Position numbers and translations under genes: made by a program. DNA of 64,000 bases, taken from NCBI GenBank assembly GCA_964020085.1, contig OZ026599.1, positions 35,138,183 through 35,202,182 of the forward strand, in the 5' to 3' direction. The notes beneath the pieces were generated by a model. That model worked only from the letters and a program-made list of their open reading frames with translations. It made no database searches and was not told the origin of the DNA. This document shows, one piece after another, positions 18,678 through 28,107 of this stretch (its first letter is position 1; each line of letters begins with the position of its first letter). The DNA comes from Micromussa lordhowensis. Taxonomy: Eukaryota > Cnidaria > Anthozoa > Scleractinia > Lobophylliidae.

Positions 18678-21600
18678 TTACAATTCCATTAACAGGTTCA
18701 CATTGTCCATGTCGTGGTCGTTTAAAGCAGCTCGGTACCCGTATGGAAAGGTCATAAATGTCTCGGGGTCCACCACCCGTTTGCTAAAAACCAATTGATA
18801 TTTCTTGGTTTGCGGGACTGTTTCAATACTGTATGCTTTGCTGTTGCGTACAATATGGTAAGGCTTTATCACAATGGTTTGTCTCGCCCCAGTCTCCATC
18901 GGTTTAAGGATGTCGTCCAACACGTTTTGATGCAGCACAGGGAAATTCAATTGCTTTGAGCCTTCGCTGTTTAGGAAATACCTCGGACTTTACATTCTTG
19001 CTTGCCCTTCTTTGTTAGGTAGCCGTAGTTTTTCGGACCGCCTGAAGCAAACTCGTCAATATGATCACCCTCACTTAGCTCATCTTTGAAGTCGCCGAGA
19101 TAATTCCCCAGCTGCAGTTTGACTTGTCCTGGCAAACTTGTGAAAACCACGCTGTCGGTGTCGAAGTACAACACCCGCTCCTGAAGGAGGTCCAGGGCTT
19201 CATAGAGGCGTAGTCGAGCCCAACAGGTTGTGAAACAGGCCACAAAGATGTTTAGATTTGGCGAGATTGGATCATCTTCGAGCTGATGTTTATAGTGAAT
19301 TTCCACGCGTTGTTCGTTCAGTACACTGACATAGTGAATGTCATGCTTGTCGCTTTCGTAGAATTGACTGAAGGCCACAGGATCTGTGAATTCTTTGGCT
19401 TGTGTTTTGTTGGGTTTCTGCCCAAATTTCCCTCACATGGAATTCAACATCATTTTGGCCAGGGTACGTAACCCAGGATTTTTCTGGATCTTCGCAGGCT
19501 CGAGTTGTATCTTTTCTTTAGCATAGTAATCGGTGATATATTGCTGTTGCTTTGCTGAATTCTCACCTACATGTTCTGGCCAACCGCTCGCTTCTTCTTT
19601 AATTTTCAACCAGGTGTTGACATAATCAGCAAACAAACCGGTCTGTTTTTCAGGGAAGTGCCAGACTTCGTGGATGTGTAGAATTTTATAGCCTTTTTCC
19701 ACCGCTTTGTTGAGTTCGGGCGTACACCAGGTTCCGTGGATTTGGCGCTCCTGGACTGTATGATGACACACGTGACTGCGTTCCAACATCGGTTTCTGCA
19801 TTTCTTCCTCGACGCAGCTTTGGCAGAGAGGAAAGGTGAGCTTGTCGTTTTGTCGAAGCGGCAATACTGGATGATACAGTTCGTATGGCGGTAGCACAGT
19901 ACATTGAGCAATGCCAAAGTAGCGTGAGATGTCAGTGTGACCTGGCTGGAAAATGATCTCTGGATGGCCTAGAGGATACTCGCCGTTTTTGTTCACGTAC
20001 AGATAGAGGGAGGTGTAATCGTAATAATCAATGTCCTCGTCAGCCTCGGCTTGATGATACAGCTTCACGGCATTAGTGCGTCCGCCACAGAATGCATCGC
20101 GGGGGTTCATAGGTTCCACGATGTTGAGCTGATCCACAAAGGTTGCGATGTCTTTGTTTTCTTGTTTCATGCGTTGCCACTGACATCCTCAGATTTCAAC
20201 CACTTTGTAGCCTCGCCCTTTCAGATCGTTTAGTTTCTTTTGCGTGGAGCGGTACACATCACCAGCACAGCATTGCTCTAGGCGTTGATGGGGCTCTGTG
20301 CGGTCAGGATAGCAGCCGGGACAACCGTGCCAGAAACAGCCCTGGAGCTCGTAAATGGTATTAGTAGTCGGATCATAGCCGTCCACCGTGTAGTTGCTGT
20401 TTGGTATGCAGTATTCTCCCTCGGTCCTCGCGTGTTGAATGGAAGACTCGAGCTGAGAATTTTGCCAGTGAAGCCATTCGAGGGCGACTTTAGAGTGATT
20501 GGTTTTCATACGCCAGCCGTGTAAGGGTTCCGAGGCGATGGTGTTAGGCGTCATTCTATTCTGGCGAAGATCCTGATTGCAAGCGGAAGCAATAGTCATT
20601 CTGTCGAAAGGGTTAGACTTTGATTTTTCCTCAAAGAGTTGTTTGAACTTGAGGCAACCCGCTTTCAGGAGCTTGACATCAGACTCACAGTAAGCCACGA
20701 GCTCTTCATCAAAATCGAACTCCACTTGCTTTGAGACTTGTTCGGCATGCCATGTTTCAAAGGCCTTGCGACCGCTGACCGACATGGTTTCCGGCATATA
20801 GTACTTCATGTCCGGGATAAGTCCCACGTACTCCTGATTCTCCGGGGTATTAAACAGATGTGGAAAATAGCCTTTCTTCAACTCCGTGATGCCAAAGGTT
20901 TTTGGAAACGCGGACAAAGGCATCTGGAAGAAGGAGAGTGAGTCAATGAAGCGAATCCTATCGTGAGTGACTTGCATTAACTTGCCGCCGTTACGGACTT
21001 GTTCAATGAGCCGATGTTGTCGATGGTACTCATCCACGATAAAGTAGCCGTCATATCCCTGGAAATTATGGGCGATGACGGTCACAGGGCGCGTGTCGTT
21101 CTCGGTCAGCGTGTCAAGCCATTCCAGAAAGGATTTGATACAGTGCTCGCCTCTAAAATGTTCGGGGCAATTGTCATGTTCTGTTTCAGCAATGAGTAGA
21201 TTTGGCATGTGACAGTTTGTGTCTTGGGTGGCCTCGATGTCAAAAAACACGTGTAGTGGGGGTTTGTCTTCGTCTTCTTCTGTGCCTATGCCTGCCCCAT
21301 TAGCTTCTAAAGTCGCTAGACCAGCGCTTGCTCCCGTTTCGCCTTCTTCTTAGTTTTCTTTTTCTTTTCCTCTTTCTGTTCTTCGGGGGACTTAGCCACT
21401 TGAATAAAACATTTGTGTGTAGCAGCCTCCACGTACTCTTTACATGAAATGCAAACCACATAGCCGCAAAGATGTGTTTTTTGCTCCTTGAAACCAACTA
21501 GTAACTTGTTACATTCACGACACTTGCGCCGTTGAGTGCAAACACTGACATTCTCGGTATCGACGATGGTTCCCTTGTAGGACTTTGTGTGATGCTGCTC

Positions 21601-22862
21601 TAAACAGTTGTCCCCATAGAAGAAACGTCTGCAGCTACCACAGAATGTGGATGCTTTTTGGCGTTCGGCTTGTCTGTAATCGGAACAGTAGTTCTGCATA
21701 CACGCTGGACAATGATCTGGATTACTGTCACATGCGTGTTGTCCTTCATTGTCGTAAGGTTTTAAACAACGACGGCAGAAATAACTTGTCGCGAAGAACC
21801 CTGGGAGAGACGCAATGACATCATAATGTTGACTGCTGTACAGAAGGACTAACTGCTTATCCCTGGGCGGACCAAAGCTGGAGACTTTGTAACCTCGCGT
21901 TTCGTCGACCAAAACTAACTGATAATCGTACAGCGACGGAGCTTTTGAGAATTTTTCAAGCTCTGGATAGCCGCAAGGACCAAATGGAACGTCAGCTTCA
22001 TGATGTAACAATTCGGCCTGTTGCAACTGTATACGACGTCCTTTTTTGAAACCTTCCCAATTGGAATGTTCATCGACTTTGGCTTTGGCTGTCACGATAG
22101 CGCGTGCACAACACAAGTCATCTTTGTTTTTGATGGTCGCGCTTTGCTTAATCCGTTTGAAAGTCTCGGGGTGCCTGTGTCCTGGTTTCATTTTTCTTTT
22201 GTGTCCGCTACCACGTGGTGGGGTGCATACTTGGGTGAACGACAATTGAAATGAGTCATTCATTTCAAAGTTCTCATTTGAGTTAAGGACACGAGCCATT
22301 TGCTGCAGAATACCATCCACGCGATCGCTACCAGTCATCCATTCCTGGGCGGTTAGCCGTCTGTAGCCGTAGGCGTGGTTTAAGCGGTTACTAGCCAAAT
22401 TAAAATACAGGTAATCGCCTCCGGAAATGTTTTCGCATAAAACTAAATTTTGTAAAGCGCGGTAAATAGCTTCACTCAAGGCTTGATTTAAATTTTGATG
22501 TTCAATAAATTGTCCGTGCTGTCTTAGATTGGCGGTGAAGTGACGCTCTCGAACACCCATGCGTTCACTGACGCGGTCCACATACGGGTTTAACGTAAAT
22601 TCAAATCTGCCAGGTTCCTGAGCCGCGAGACTACCTCCCAGCTGTTCTTGAAAACCGGCTTGGCGCTCCAAGGCGTCAGCGGTTTCTGCTAAGGCAATGT
22701 CATCCTCAAAGTCGTTTAGGACCTGGATTAATGTATGGTCATCCAATTCGAACTAGAAAATAAACCACAAATAAATATTCAGTTTTATATGTAAGTGGAG
22801 ACTAAAAAGACTGTTATGAGTAAGTTGAGACTAAAGCATACCGTGTTTTCTTGGCAAGCCAT
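18678..22862 (-). pseudogene. polB: Protein-primed DNA polymerase B of element C
   Basis: Replicative polymerase of Polintons. A mini-exon (22862-22842, MACQENT) ends at GTATGC and joins in phase to the main exon after AG at 22753, an 89-bp intron. The N-terminal third has paired Cys clusters. Exonuclease motifs are FFDIEATQ (Exo I), NFQGYDGYF (Exo II) and YCESDVKLL (Exo III). Polymerase motifs are DYTSLYLYVNKNGEYPLGHP (motif A), the KIQKNPGLRTLAKMMLNSM region (motif B) and LYFDTDSVVF (motif C). Breaks: a frame change near 21310, TGA where Trp is expected at 20186-20191 and at 19433-19435, and a frame change near 19000. Length (~1350 codons) fits the family. The 3' end uses AATAAA inside the terminal repeat. 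Confidence 0.9.
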
Positions 22863-23054
22863 TTGAAAAAATAACAAGTAAAAGGCACAGCGTTGTTTTT
22901 TATCAACAGGTAATTTAAATAGCTTTGCATAAACCATCCAATCACCGCGTAGTTTGAGCGTCTTTGCCCATAAGAAACCAATCAGCATCAAGTTCAAGCG
23001 TCCCATATGTTTTGTAAGTGATACAACACAATTTTTCAATCATTTTGAGACATC

Positions 23055-23399
23055 ATGATCAGAAACCCTAGCATTATTATGGTGGAAGAACCCAGGTTTA
23101 ACAGACTCATTGAATCAACGGTGGTAGCCGTCATTGAAACTGAATTGGTATTATTAAAAGAGGAGTTGGACAACTATCGCGATTACGTGGCAGATCACAT
23201 GTTAACTTTGGACGATGGGGCTTTATCCCAAATGGCGAATGTAGGGAACTATACAGAAGCTTTCATGAAAGGGTGGCGATTGTGGAAACGAAGAGACAAT
23301 GAACAAGCCTTTCAAACTTTTCGTAACATCACCAGGACAAGGTCATTCTCGAAGTCGTTTAGGGCTTCTAACAACAGTTGGTCATCTGTCGTAAGCTAG
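23055..23399 (+). CDS. Small hypothetical protein between polymerase and accessory block
   Basis: ATG at 23055; helical, Glu-rich N-terminal half (FNRLIESTVVAVIETELVLL, LDNYRDYVADHML) then GNYTEAFMKGWRLWKRRDNE. No domain recognised. From about 23335 the plus frame runs over the reverse complement of a duplicated polymerase exon (23395-23340), so the last ~20 codons may not be original. It is divergently oriented to the polymerase. Confidence 0.45.
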   Translation: MIRNPSIIMVEEPRFNRLIESTVVAVIETELVLLKEELDNYRDYVADHMLTLDDGALSQMANVGNYTEAFMKGWRLWKRRDNEQAFQTFRNITRTRSFSKSFRASNNSWSSVVS

Positions 23400-23587
23400 A
23401 AAAGGAGTAACGAAGGAAAAATCGGTGATGTTTCGATAAAAGCATATGCTTTGTTAGAGGGAATAAAGCGCTTCGATAGAAGCGAACACCACTACAACTA
23501 AATCGAATGTTTTCAGTAATGCTTCATGGAATGGAATGGTTTTAAAATACTTACCGGGGTCTCTTGACGAGGACATTTGCTAGCCAT
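23340..23587 (-). pseudogene. Duplicate 5' exons of a DNA polymerase B gene
   Basis: A mini-exon (23587-23555, MASKCPRQETP) ends at a GTAAGT donor. After an intron and TTTTCTAG, 23395 onwards continues in phase with a segment (DDQLLLEALNDFEND) that parallels the start of the real polymerase exon (DDHTLIQVLNDFEDD). Homology stops after about 19 residues. This is a second copy of the polymerase promoter-proximal exons, about 0.7 kb upstream of the first, either a remnant or an alternative start. Confidence 0.6.
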
Positions 23588-23884
23588 GGTATTCTCAAGC
23601 ACACTAAGTCATGAGCTATGAAGCGGTTGTGTCTAAAACGCGGCATGCCTTTGGTTCTTAAAGCTCTGATGTGGGCCTCTTAGACAATAGCCTCATTAAA
23701 ACTTTGGTTTGCCTTAAACTTTTAGGTCATTTTTAACGTTTTTTCGATCGATTCTAACGTTATTTGATAAATCTAAACCGAAAAACTAATAGTTTATGTT
23801 ACGTCTTAAAATAAGAGCGGGTTAAAAAAATTTAAAACGAAACCTAGTTTCGTGCGAGAAAACACAACTTTACAGCGCGCAAAA

Positions 23885-24365
23885 AAGGTTAATAAGCACC
23901 GCATCTGGGACAAAAAAAGATTAAAAAGCGCCGCCCCCGAATAAGCGCCGCATCTGGGACAAAAAAGTTAATAAGCGCCGCCCCCGAATAAGCGCCGCAT
24001 CTGGGACAAAAAAAGATTAATAAGCGCCGCCCCCGAATAAGCGCCGCATCTGGGACAAAAAAGGTTAATAAGCGTCGCATCTGGGACAAAAAAAGTTAAT
24101 AAGCGCCGCCCCCGAATAAGCGCCGCATCTGGGACAAAAAAAGATTAATAAGCGCCGCCCCCGAATAAGCACGGCATCTGGGACAAAAAAGGTTAATAAG
24201 CGTCGCATCTGGGACAAAAAAGGTTAATATGCGCCGCCCCCGAATAAGCGCCGCATCTGGGACAAAAAAGGTTAATAAGCGCTGCCCCCGAATAAGCGCC
24301 GCATCTGGGACAAAAAGTTAATAAGCGCTGCATCTGGGACAAAAAAGTTAATAAGCGCTGCGGCT
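23885..24365. repeat. GC-rich minisatellite (AATAAGCGCCGC family)
   Basis: About 480 bp of alternating half-units: AATAAGCGCCGCATCTGGGAC-AAAAAAGxTT and AATAAGCGCCGCCCCCG. Together they form composite units of about 47-58 bp with single-base variants. It stands out as GC-rich blocks separated by A-tracts in AT-rich surroundings. Reverse-strand frames with CPRCGAY repeats are translation artefacts. Confidence 0.85.
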
Positions 24366-24446
24366 TTTGTTTGAAAATTGCATACCACTTGATCCTAAAA
24401 TAAAAGCATGGTGTGTTTGGTTTTTTTTTTTTAGTATGACACAAAA

Positions 24447-24851
24447 ATGGCGTTTGAAAATAACGATGTTGTGATTTCAAAAGAACACTTTCACCATATC
24501 CAGGAACGACATGTTCGATTGGACCTTCATACCTGTGCGTCCAAGTTTAGAACAAACTACCATCTAGTCAGCTGTTTAGCGCGGTTAACTAAAATGACTT
24601 TGCAAGACAGCGACGAGTACGAAATCATAGAGGAGGGTTTCAGACCAGGACACGGCTACTATTACATGTACGTGTTCACTCTTCGTAAAGTCATCGGCAC
24701 GGATCCGTGGGGGTTTCCAACCAGGAAAATATGCATTTATTATGCTTGGCGACCATGGATGGATGGACGATTTCACATAATCTCAGCGTATCCGTATTCT
24801 TCAAGCTATCATTATTTTTTGAAGATGGGAAAATACGGATATCTCTCGTAG
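24447..24851 (+). CDS. Possible BECR/barnase-EndoU-fold RNase-like protein
   Basis: 134 residues. N-terminal ISKEHFHHIQERHV with two spaced His, then SKF, then an aromatic strand (YYYMYVFTLRKVIGTDPWGFPT) and a C-terminal strand ending FHIISAYP. The order H-x-x-H-I-x-x-R-H ... S-K-F ... R-x-V-G-T-D ... P-T ... I-I-x-A-Y-P resembles bacterial and phage RNase domains of the BECR superfamily, often found as toxins. That assignment is mine from pattern and unverified. A paralogue lies at 63076-63483. It is followed 20 nt after the stop by a histone-like stem-loop. It sits between polymerase and RING gene. Role in the element is unknown; RNA cleavage or host shut-off would be a guess. Confidence 0.5.
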   Translation: MAFENNDVVISKEHFHHIQERHVRLDLHTCASKFRTNYHLVSCLARLTKMTLQDSDEYEIIEEGFRPGHGYYYMYVFTLRKVIGTDPWGFPTRKICIYYAWRPWMDGRFHIISAYPYSSSYHYFLKMGKYGYLS

Positions 24852-24871
24852 GTTATCCTACAAAACAAAAC

Positions 24872-24887
24872 GGCTCCTCTAGGAGCC
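24872..24887 (+). promoter_or_regulatory. Histone-type 3' stem-loop
   Basis: AAAAC precedes a 6-bp stem GGCTCC / GGAGCC with loop TCTA; ACCA follows at once and CATAAAAGTCAA about 9 nt later. It matches the histone mRNA consensus GGYYYUUHUNARRRCC at all positions except the loop-closing pair, which is C-G instead of U-A. It starts 20 nt after the TAG of the 24447-24851 gene; no AATAAA is found nearby. The downstream element is shared with the copy at 15245-15260. Confidence 0.65.
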
Positions 24888-25230
24888 ACCATATGCATAA
24901 AAGTCAATGATTCAACATGCTTTCCCTCCCAAGTTCTCAGGGTATTGTTCCATTGCATACTAATTTGATTCGAAGAGAAATTTTAGCTAGTTTTCACGTT
25001 TTTTCATTCGGGTCTAAACGTTATTTGATTGATCTAAACCAAAAGACCTTTAGTTCATGTTACGTTTTAGGTTAGAAGTGGGTTTTAAAGTTTAAAAACC
25101 TAATGCACATATACGAAAAATCCATTTGATTTCACGAAAGAAACACAGATGGGGAGTGCTGGACGCAAAAATGTGGAATGCAAAAATGGCTGTTTCCTCA
25201 GTGGTCTGCATATCCACGTGTGCGTGGGGG

Positions 25231-25238
25231 TATAAAAG
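25231..25238 (+). promoter_or_regulatory. TATA box of RING gene C
   Basis: TATAAAAG 85 bp before the ATG at 25316. The leader resembles that of the B copy at 12333-12412. Confidence 0.65.
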
Positions 25239-25315
25239 CGGGCAAAGTTCTTTTGCTGTCACTTGTTCAAAGTAATTTTACGTGCTGTCCTTGCTCGCTG
25301 CTTAAACGATTCATC

Positions 25316-26515
25316 ATGACTTCAAACTTACCTCATCGTAGCCGCCGCCTGCAAAACCTAGCTCCTGAGGAAGACAGTCTGGGCGTCTGCTTCATATGTC
25401 AAGACGAGTTCCGGATCGAACAGTTGTCGCGCCTTCAAAAAACAGACTGCTGCCGAGTGCTGCTTCACCGCCATTGTTTAGCCGAAATGGTTGCCCGAAC
25501 CTCCATTTGCGGAAATTGTCGTCGAGATAGAACGCCTGGAAATACGCGAACTCTGCCGATGATTGAAGACAGCGATCTGGAGGAGATGCAGGCTGGAAAT
25601 TATTTCTTTTCGCCAGGTACTTATCTTATTGGGGAAGTTAGTCGAGAACTTAACGAATATAGACAGTTTGGTTTACCAAACCCACACCGTCAAGACTCCC
25701 ATTTATGGCCACTATTGCCTTTTGACATTGCTGACGATATTTTGTTCAAATACCTAGCCCTTATTGATGATTTTATCCACGAGGAATCGGGAGAAATTAT
25801 GTTTATACACGGTTTTGTTGTGTTACCTGTTCCTGCAACAGTTGAAGTGAGACATGCTTTTTACGATTACTTTTTAATGAATATACCCGAACAAGTGTTA
25901 GATTTAAGTTGTAAACGGTATTCGTTTTCGTTTTTTATTTTATCATGACGAACGTCAACCTATTTTTAATGTAACTACAAGATATGTACTTTCTTACGGT
26001 GAACCTGCATGGTATCCCACCGATATATATTATGTGTAATTTTTCTTTTTTAGAAATACCCCTTGAGCCTAGAGTCGTCATGTTAGAAGACGGATTGATA
26101 GAATTTCGGGACCAGGGACGTGCTTTTGAAACACACAATTCTTTAACAACCTCGTGGAATATGTTGCCTTATCCCGTAAACCCGACATTGGTTCACTTAT
26201 TACATAATGTTGTGGAATTTTTCAAATGATATGTATCATGGTACCATACCGGATAACTCTCCGACATTGTTTTTACGTGCGAATGTATATAGTCCACTCA
26301 ACGTTCAGTTAAATGCCATGTACCGTTTTCGTATATACAAAATGTTATTATTTAATACACCTCCCGAATTGTATTTTTTAATTTCTCGCATCAGGTTTCG
26401 TTTATTTTTTATGAGTACAACAGCCATTCCTCGGGAAGAGATATTTATCGAGAACTTAATCTATAGTACTGACTATTCGCCACCCCGTTATTTCAACTTA
26501 GAGTGTGAAATGTAA
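25316..26515 (+). CDS. RING-type protein with duplicated C-terminal domain (copy C)
   Basis: The N-terminal ~75 residues carry a RING-like set (CFICQDEF, DCCRVLLHRHC, SICGNCRRD), so an E3-ligase-like role is likely. Two tandem related domains follow. The first contains GLPNPHRQDSHLWPLLPFDI and FIHGFVVLPV; after a +1 frame change near 25910-25930 it continues with HDERQPIF and GEPAWYPTDIYYV and a stop. The second, in a third frame (26053-26515), contains EFRDQGRAFETHNSLTTSW, a one-base disruption near 26228, and FLISRIRFRLFFMST. The same frame steps occur in the B copy, so introns or ancestral breaks are both possible. Ends before AATAAA at about 26562. Confidence 0.6.
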
Positions 26516-26602
26516 ATAGGTTTTTCTATGTATATTTTTAACATACGATTTTGTAAAACAATAAACCAGACTTGTTTATAACTCATGTCTTTTTTATTGA
26601 GT

Positions 26603-27097
26603 CTAATACAACAATTGAAACGTAAGGCCTCTTGGGGGCTCATTTATCCATTGAAAGAGTTTACATGATTTCCTGGGGCACTTAAAATACAATCGGCCTG
26701 GATTTTTCTGAGACTTGGACATAGCCAAAACCATGGACATATCACAAGCACATTTAAATTTTTCCGGGACAATTCTAGAATAGCACGGGTGGGTCTGCTC
26801 GTCTACGGCTTTCAAGTACTCTGCCAGATTTTCTTTGCTGCTCGTGACGTAACATTTCGTGTTGAAGCGTTTCATAGGGCAGCGGTAATATTCAAATACA
26901 CTTCCATCTTCATGTTGGATAGAACCAAATGTCATATCCACTAAACAGCGCGGGCACTGGGGCTGAGTCATTCCAGGTTTAGGAATAGAGGCTAGGAATG
27001 CGTCAACGTCAAATACTTCTCCTTCTTCCAGCACTTGCACTTCTGTGATTTCCCTCTTGTTGTCCAGATCTGGAGGCATTTCTTTAATGACCCTCAT
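26603..27097 (-). CDS. GRF zinc-finger protein
   Basis: 164 residues with an intact frame. The N-terminal half is acidic (VQVLEEGEVFDVDAFL); the middle has CPRC and a later C in YYRCPM. The C-terminus is a GRF-type zinc finger: CAC, SKSQKNPGRLYFKCP, CKLFQW. GRF fingers bind single-stranded nucleic acid and occur in NEIL3, APE2 and TOP3A. In the element a role in DNA replication or repair is plausible. Element D carries a homologue at 40616-41311. It is convergent with the RING gene and upstream of another minus-strand gene. Confidence 0.75.
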   Translation of the reverse strand: MRVIKEMPPDLDNKREITEVQVLEEGEVFDVDAFLASIPKPGMTQPQCPRCLVDMTFGSIQHEDGSVFEYYRCPMKRFNTKCYVTSSKENLAEYLKAVDEQTHPCYSRIVPEKFKCACDMSMVLAMSKSQKNPGRLYFKCPRKSCKLFQWINEPPRGLTFQLLY

Positions 27098-27149
27098 GAC
27101 ACCACCTTAAATGGTGGGCAAGTCTATTAACACACACACAAAAAAAAAA

Positions 27150-27567
27150 TTATAAATTTACTTTGGCTAACGTATCACGCACATGTTGTTGTATTTTCAT
27201 TCGTTTCGGTGTCAGCTCTCTTTGTTGATGTTTTTGATGCAAACGTAATTTTTGATAGTTCCTTTTCCTAGCAAAGAGACTGTTGCCCAGTGAATAACCC
27301 TTTAGAAGCATTCATGGTCTGTCGTTCTCCAACTTTAACTAAAACAATGTCATCAAACCGAACGGTACCTTGTAGAAATTCTGACTTAGACAGTTCCAAC
27401 ATTAAGTTCTTTCTAGCTTTCTTCTTGGATGCTTCGGAAGCCTTTTTCGGCGCTTTACGTTTTCGTTTCTTGTCCTGTTTCAATTCTGCATTTGTCTCTG
27501 GAAGAGGTGTAGTTTGTTCTTCTTCTGCATTTGCCACTGGGAGAGAGGTAGTTTGTTCTTCTGCCAT
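27150..27567 (-). pseudogene. Basic nuclear-type protein, one frameshift
   Basis: The N-terminus has two repeats of an EEQTT-x-LP motif, then a Lys/Arg/Ala-rich block (KKRKRKAPKKASEASKKK) that looks like a nuclear localisation or DNA-binding tail, then EFLQGTVRFDDIVLVKVGERQ. Near 27300 the frame changes, and the other frame continues with GYSLGNSLFARKRNYQKL and a basic helix to a TAA at 27150-27152. No family recognised. It is divergent from the gene at 27886 across a CCAAT-rich promoter. Confidence 0.5.
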
Positions 27568-27639
27568 TCTTTGAAAAATTCTTAACGCTGAGACTAAACT
27601 GAACTGACAAACTTTGCAAAGAACCAGAGTTTAATTAGC

Positions 27640-27885
27640 TCTTACCCCATGCTCAATCTCGAAGCTGATTGGTTCATACAATTAGACAATGATGTCATAA
27701 GACGCTCAAACTGAACGCTGATTGGTTCATGAAATGAGACAAGTTTAGACAAGGTCGCTCAATCTCGAAGCTGATTGGTTCATACAAATAAACAATGATG
27801 TCATAAGACGCTCAAACTTGTTTCTGATTGGTCACTGATAGCTATATGAAACATATTTAAAAGACACAACACATCATTTTTCAAG
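27640..27885. promoter_or_regulatory. Divergent promoter with repeated CCAAT boxes and CRE-like sites
   Basis: Contains four GATTGG (reverse CCAAT) boxes at about 27669, 27719, 27772 and 27826. A ~115-bp unit (CTCAATCTCGAAGCTGATTGGTTC ... ATGATGTCATAAGACGCTCAAAC, given here in parts) occurs twice. TGATGTCAT is an AP-1/CRE-like core. It separates the divergent genes at 27567 and 27886. Confidence 0.6.
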
Positions 27886-28107
27886 ATGAAACATTGGGAG
27901 CTGACTACCTTTTGTGTACCTCACTTGAAAGCTGTCTTGTGCGCTGTGGAAAGAACTCAATTGGAATTTTACGGGGCTGATCGTAATTTCCTTGAAATTG
28001 AAGAGGCGTTGACTGACTTTTTGGAAAAAATCAGAGAAGCCAAACATGGAGGTTTACACCAACTCAAGTCAAGTCAAGGAACTGATCACAACTCAGACAA
28101 ACATTGA
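27886..28107 (+). CDS. Small unknown protein (73 aa)
   Basis: ATG at 27886 after a TATA-like CATATTTAAAAG. Residues include LTTFCVPHLKAVLCAVERTQ and EIEEALTDFLEKIREAK, predicted helical. It overlaps the next gene by 62 bases in another frame. It could be the first exon or an upstream frame of that gene. No family recognised. Confidence 0.45.
   Translation: MKHWELTTFCVPHLKAVLCAVERTQLEFYGADRNFLEIEEALTDFLEKIREAKHGGLHQLKSSQGTDHNSDKH

Noticed and set aside
23889..24480. Minus-strand frames with repeated CPRCGAY motifs
   Set aside because: They are translations of the minisatellite; the Cys pairs arise from the repeat unit, with no start context or conservation.
25905..25935. Programmed -1 frameshift at the T-run in the RING gene
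   Set aside because: The needed shift is +1, and the T-run is not in the phase of a standard slippery heptamer; the same step in the B copy makes a shared intron or old break equally likely.
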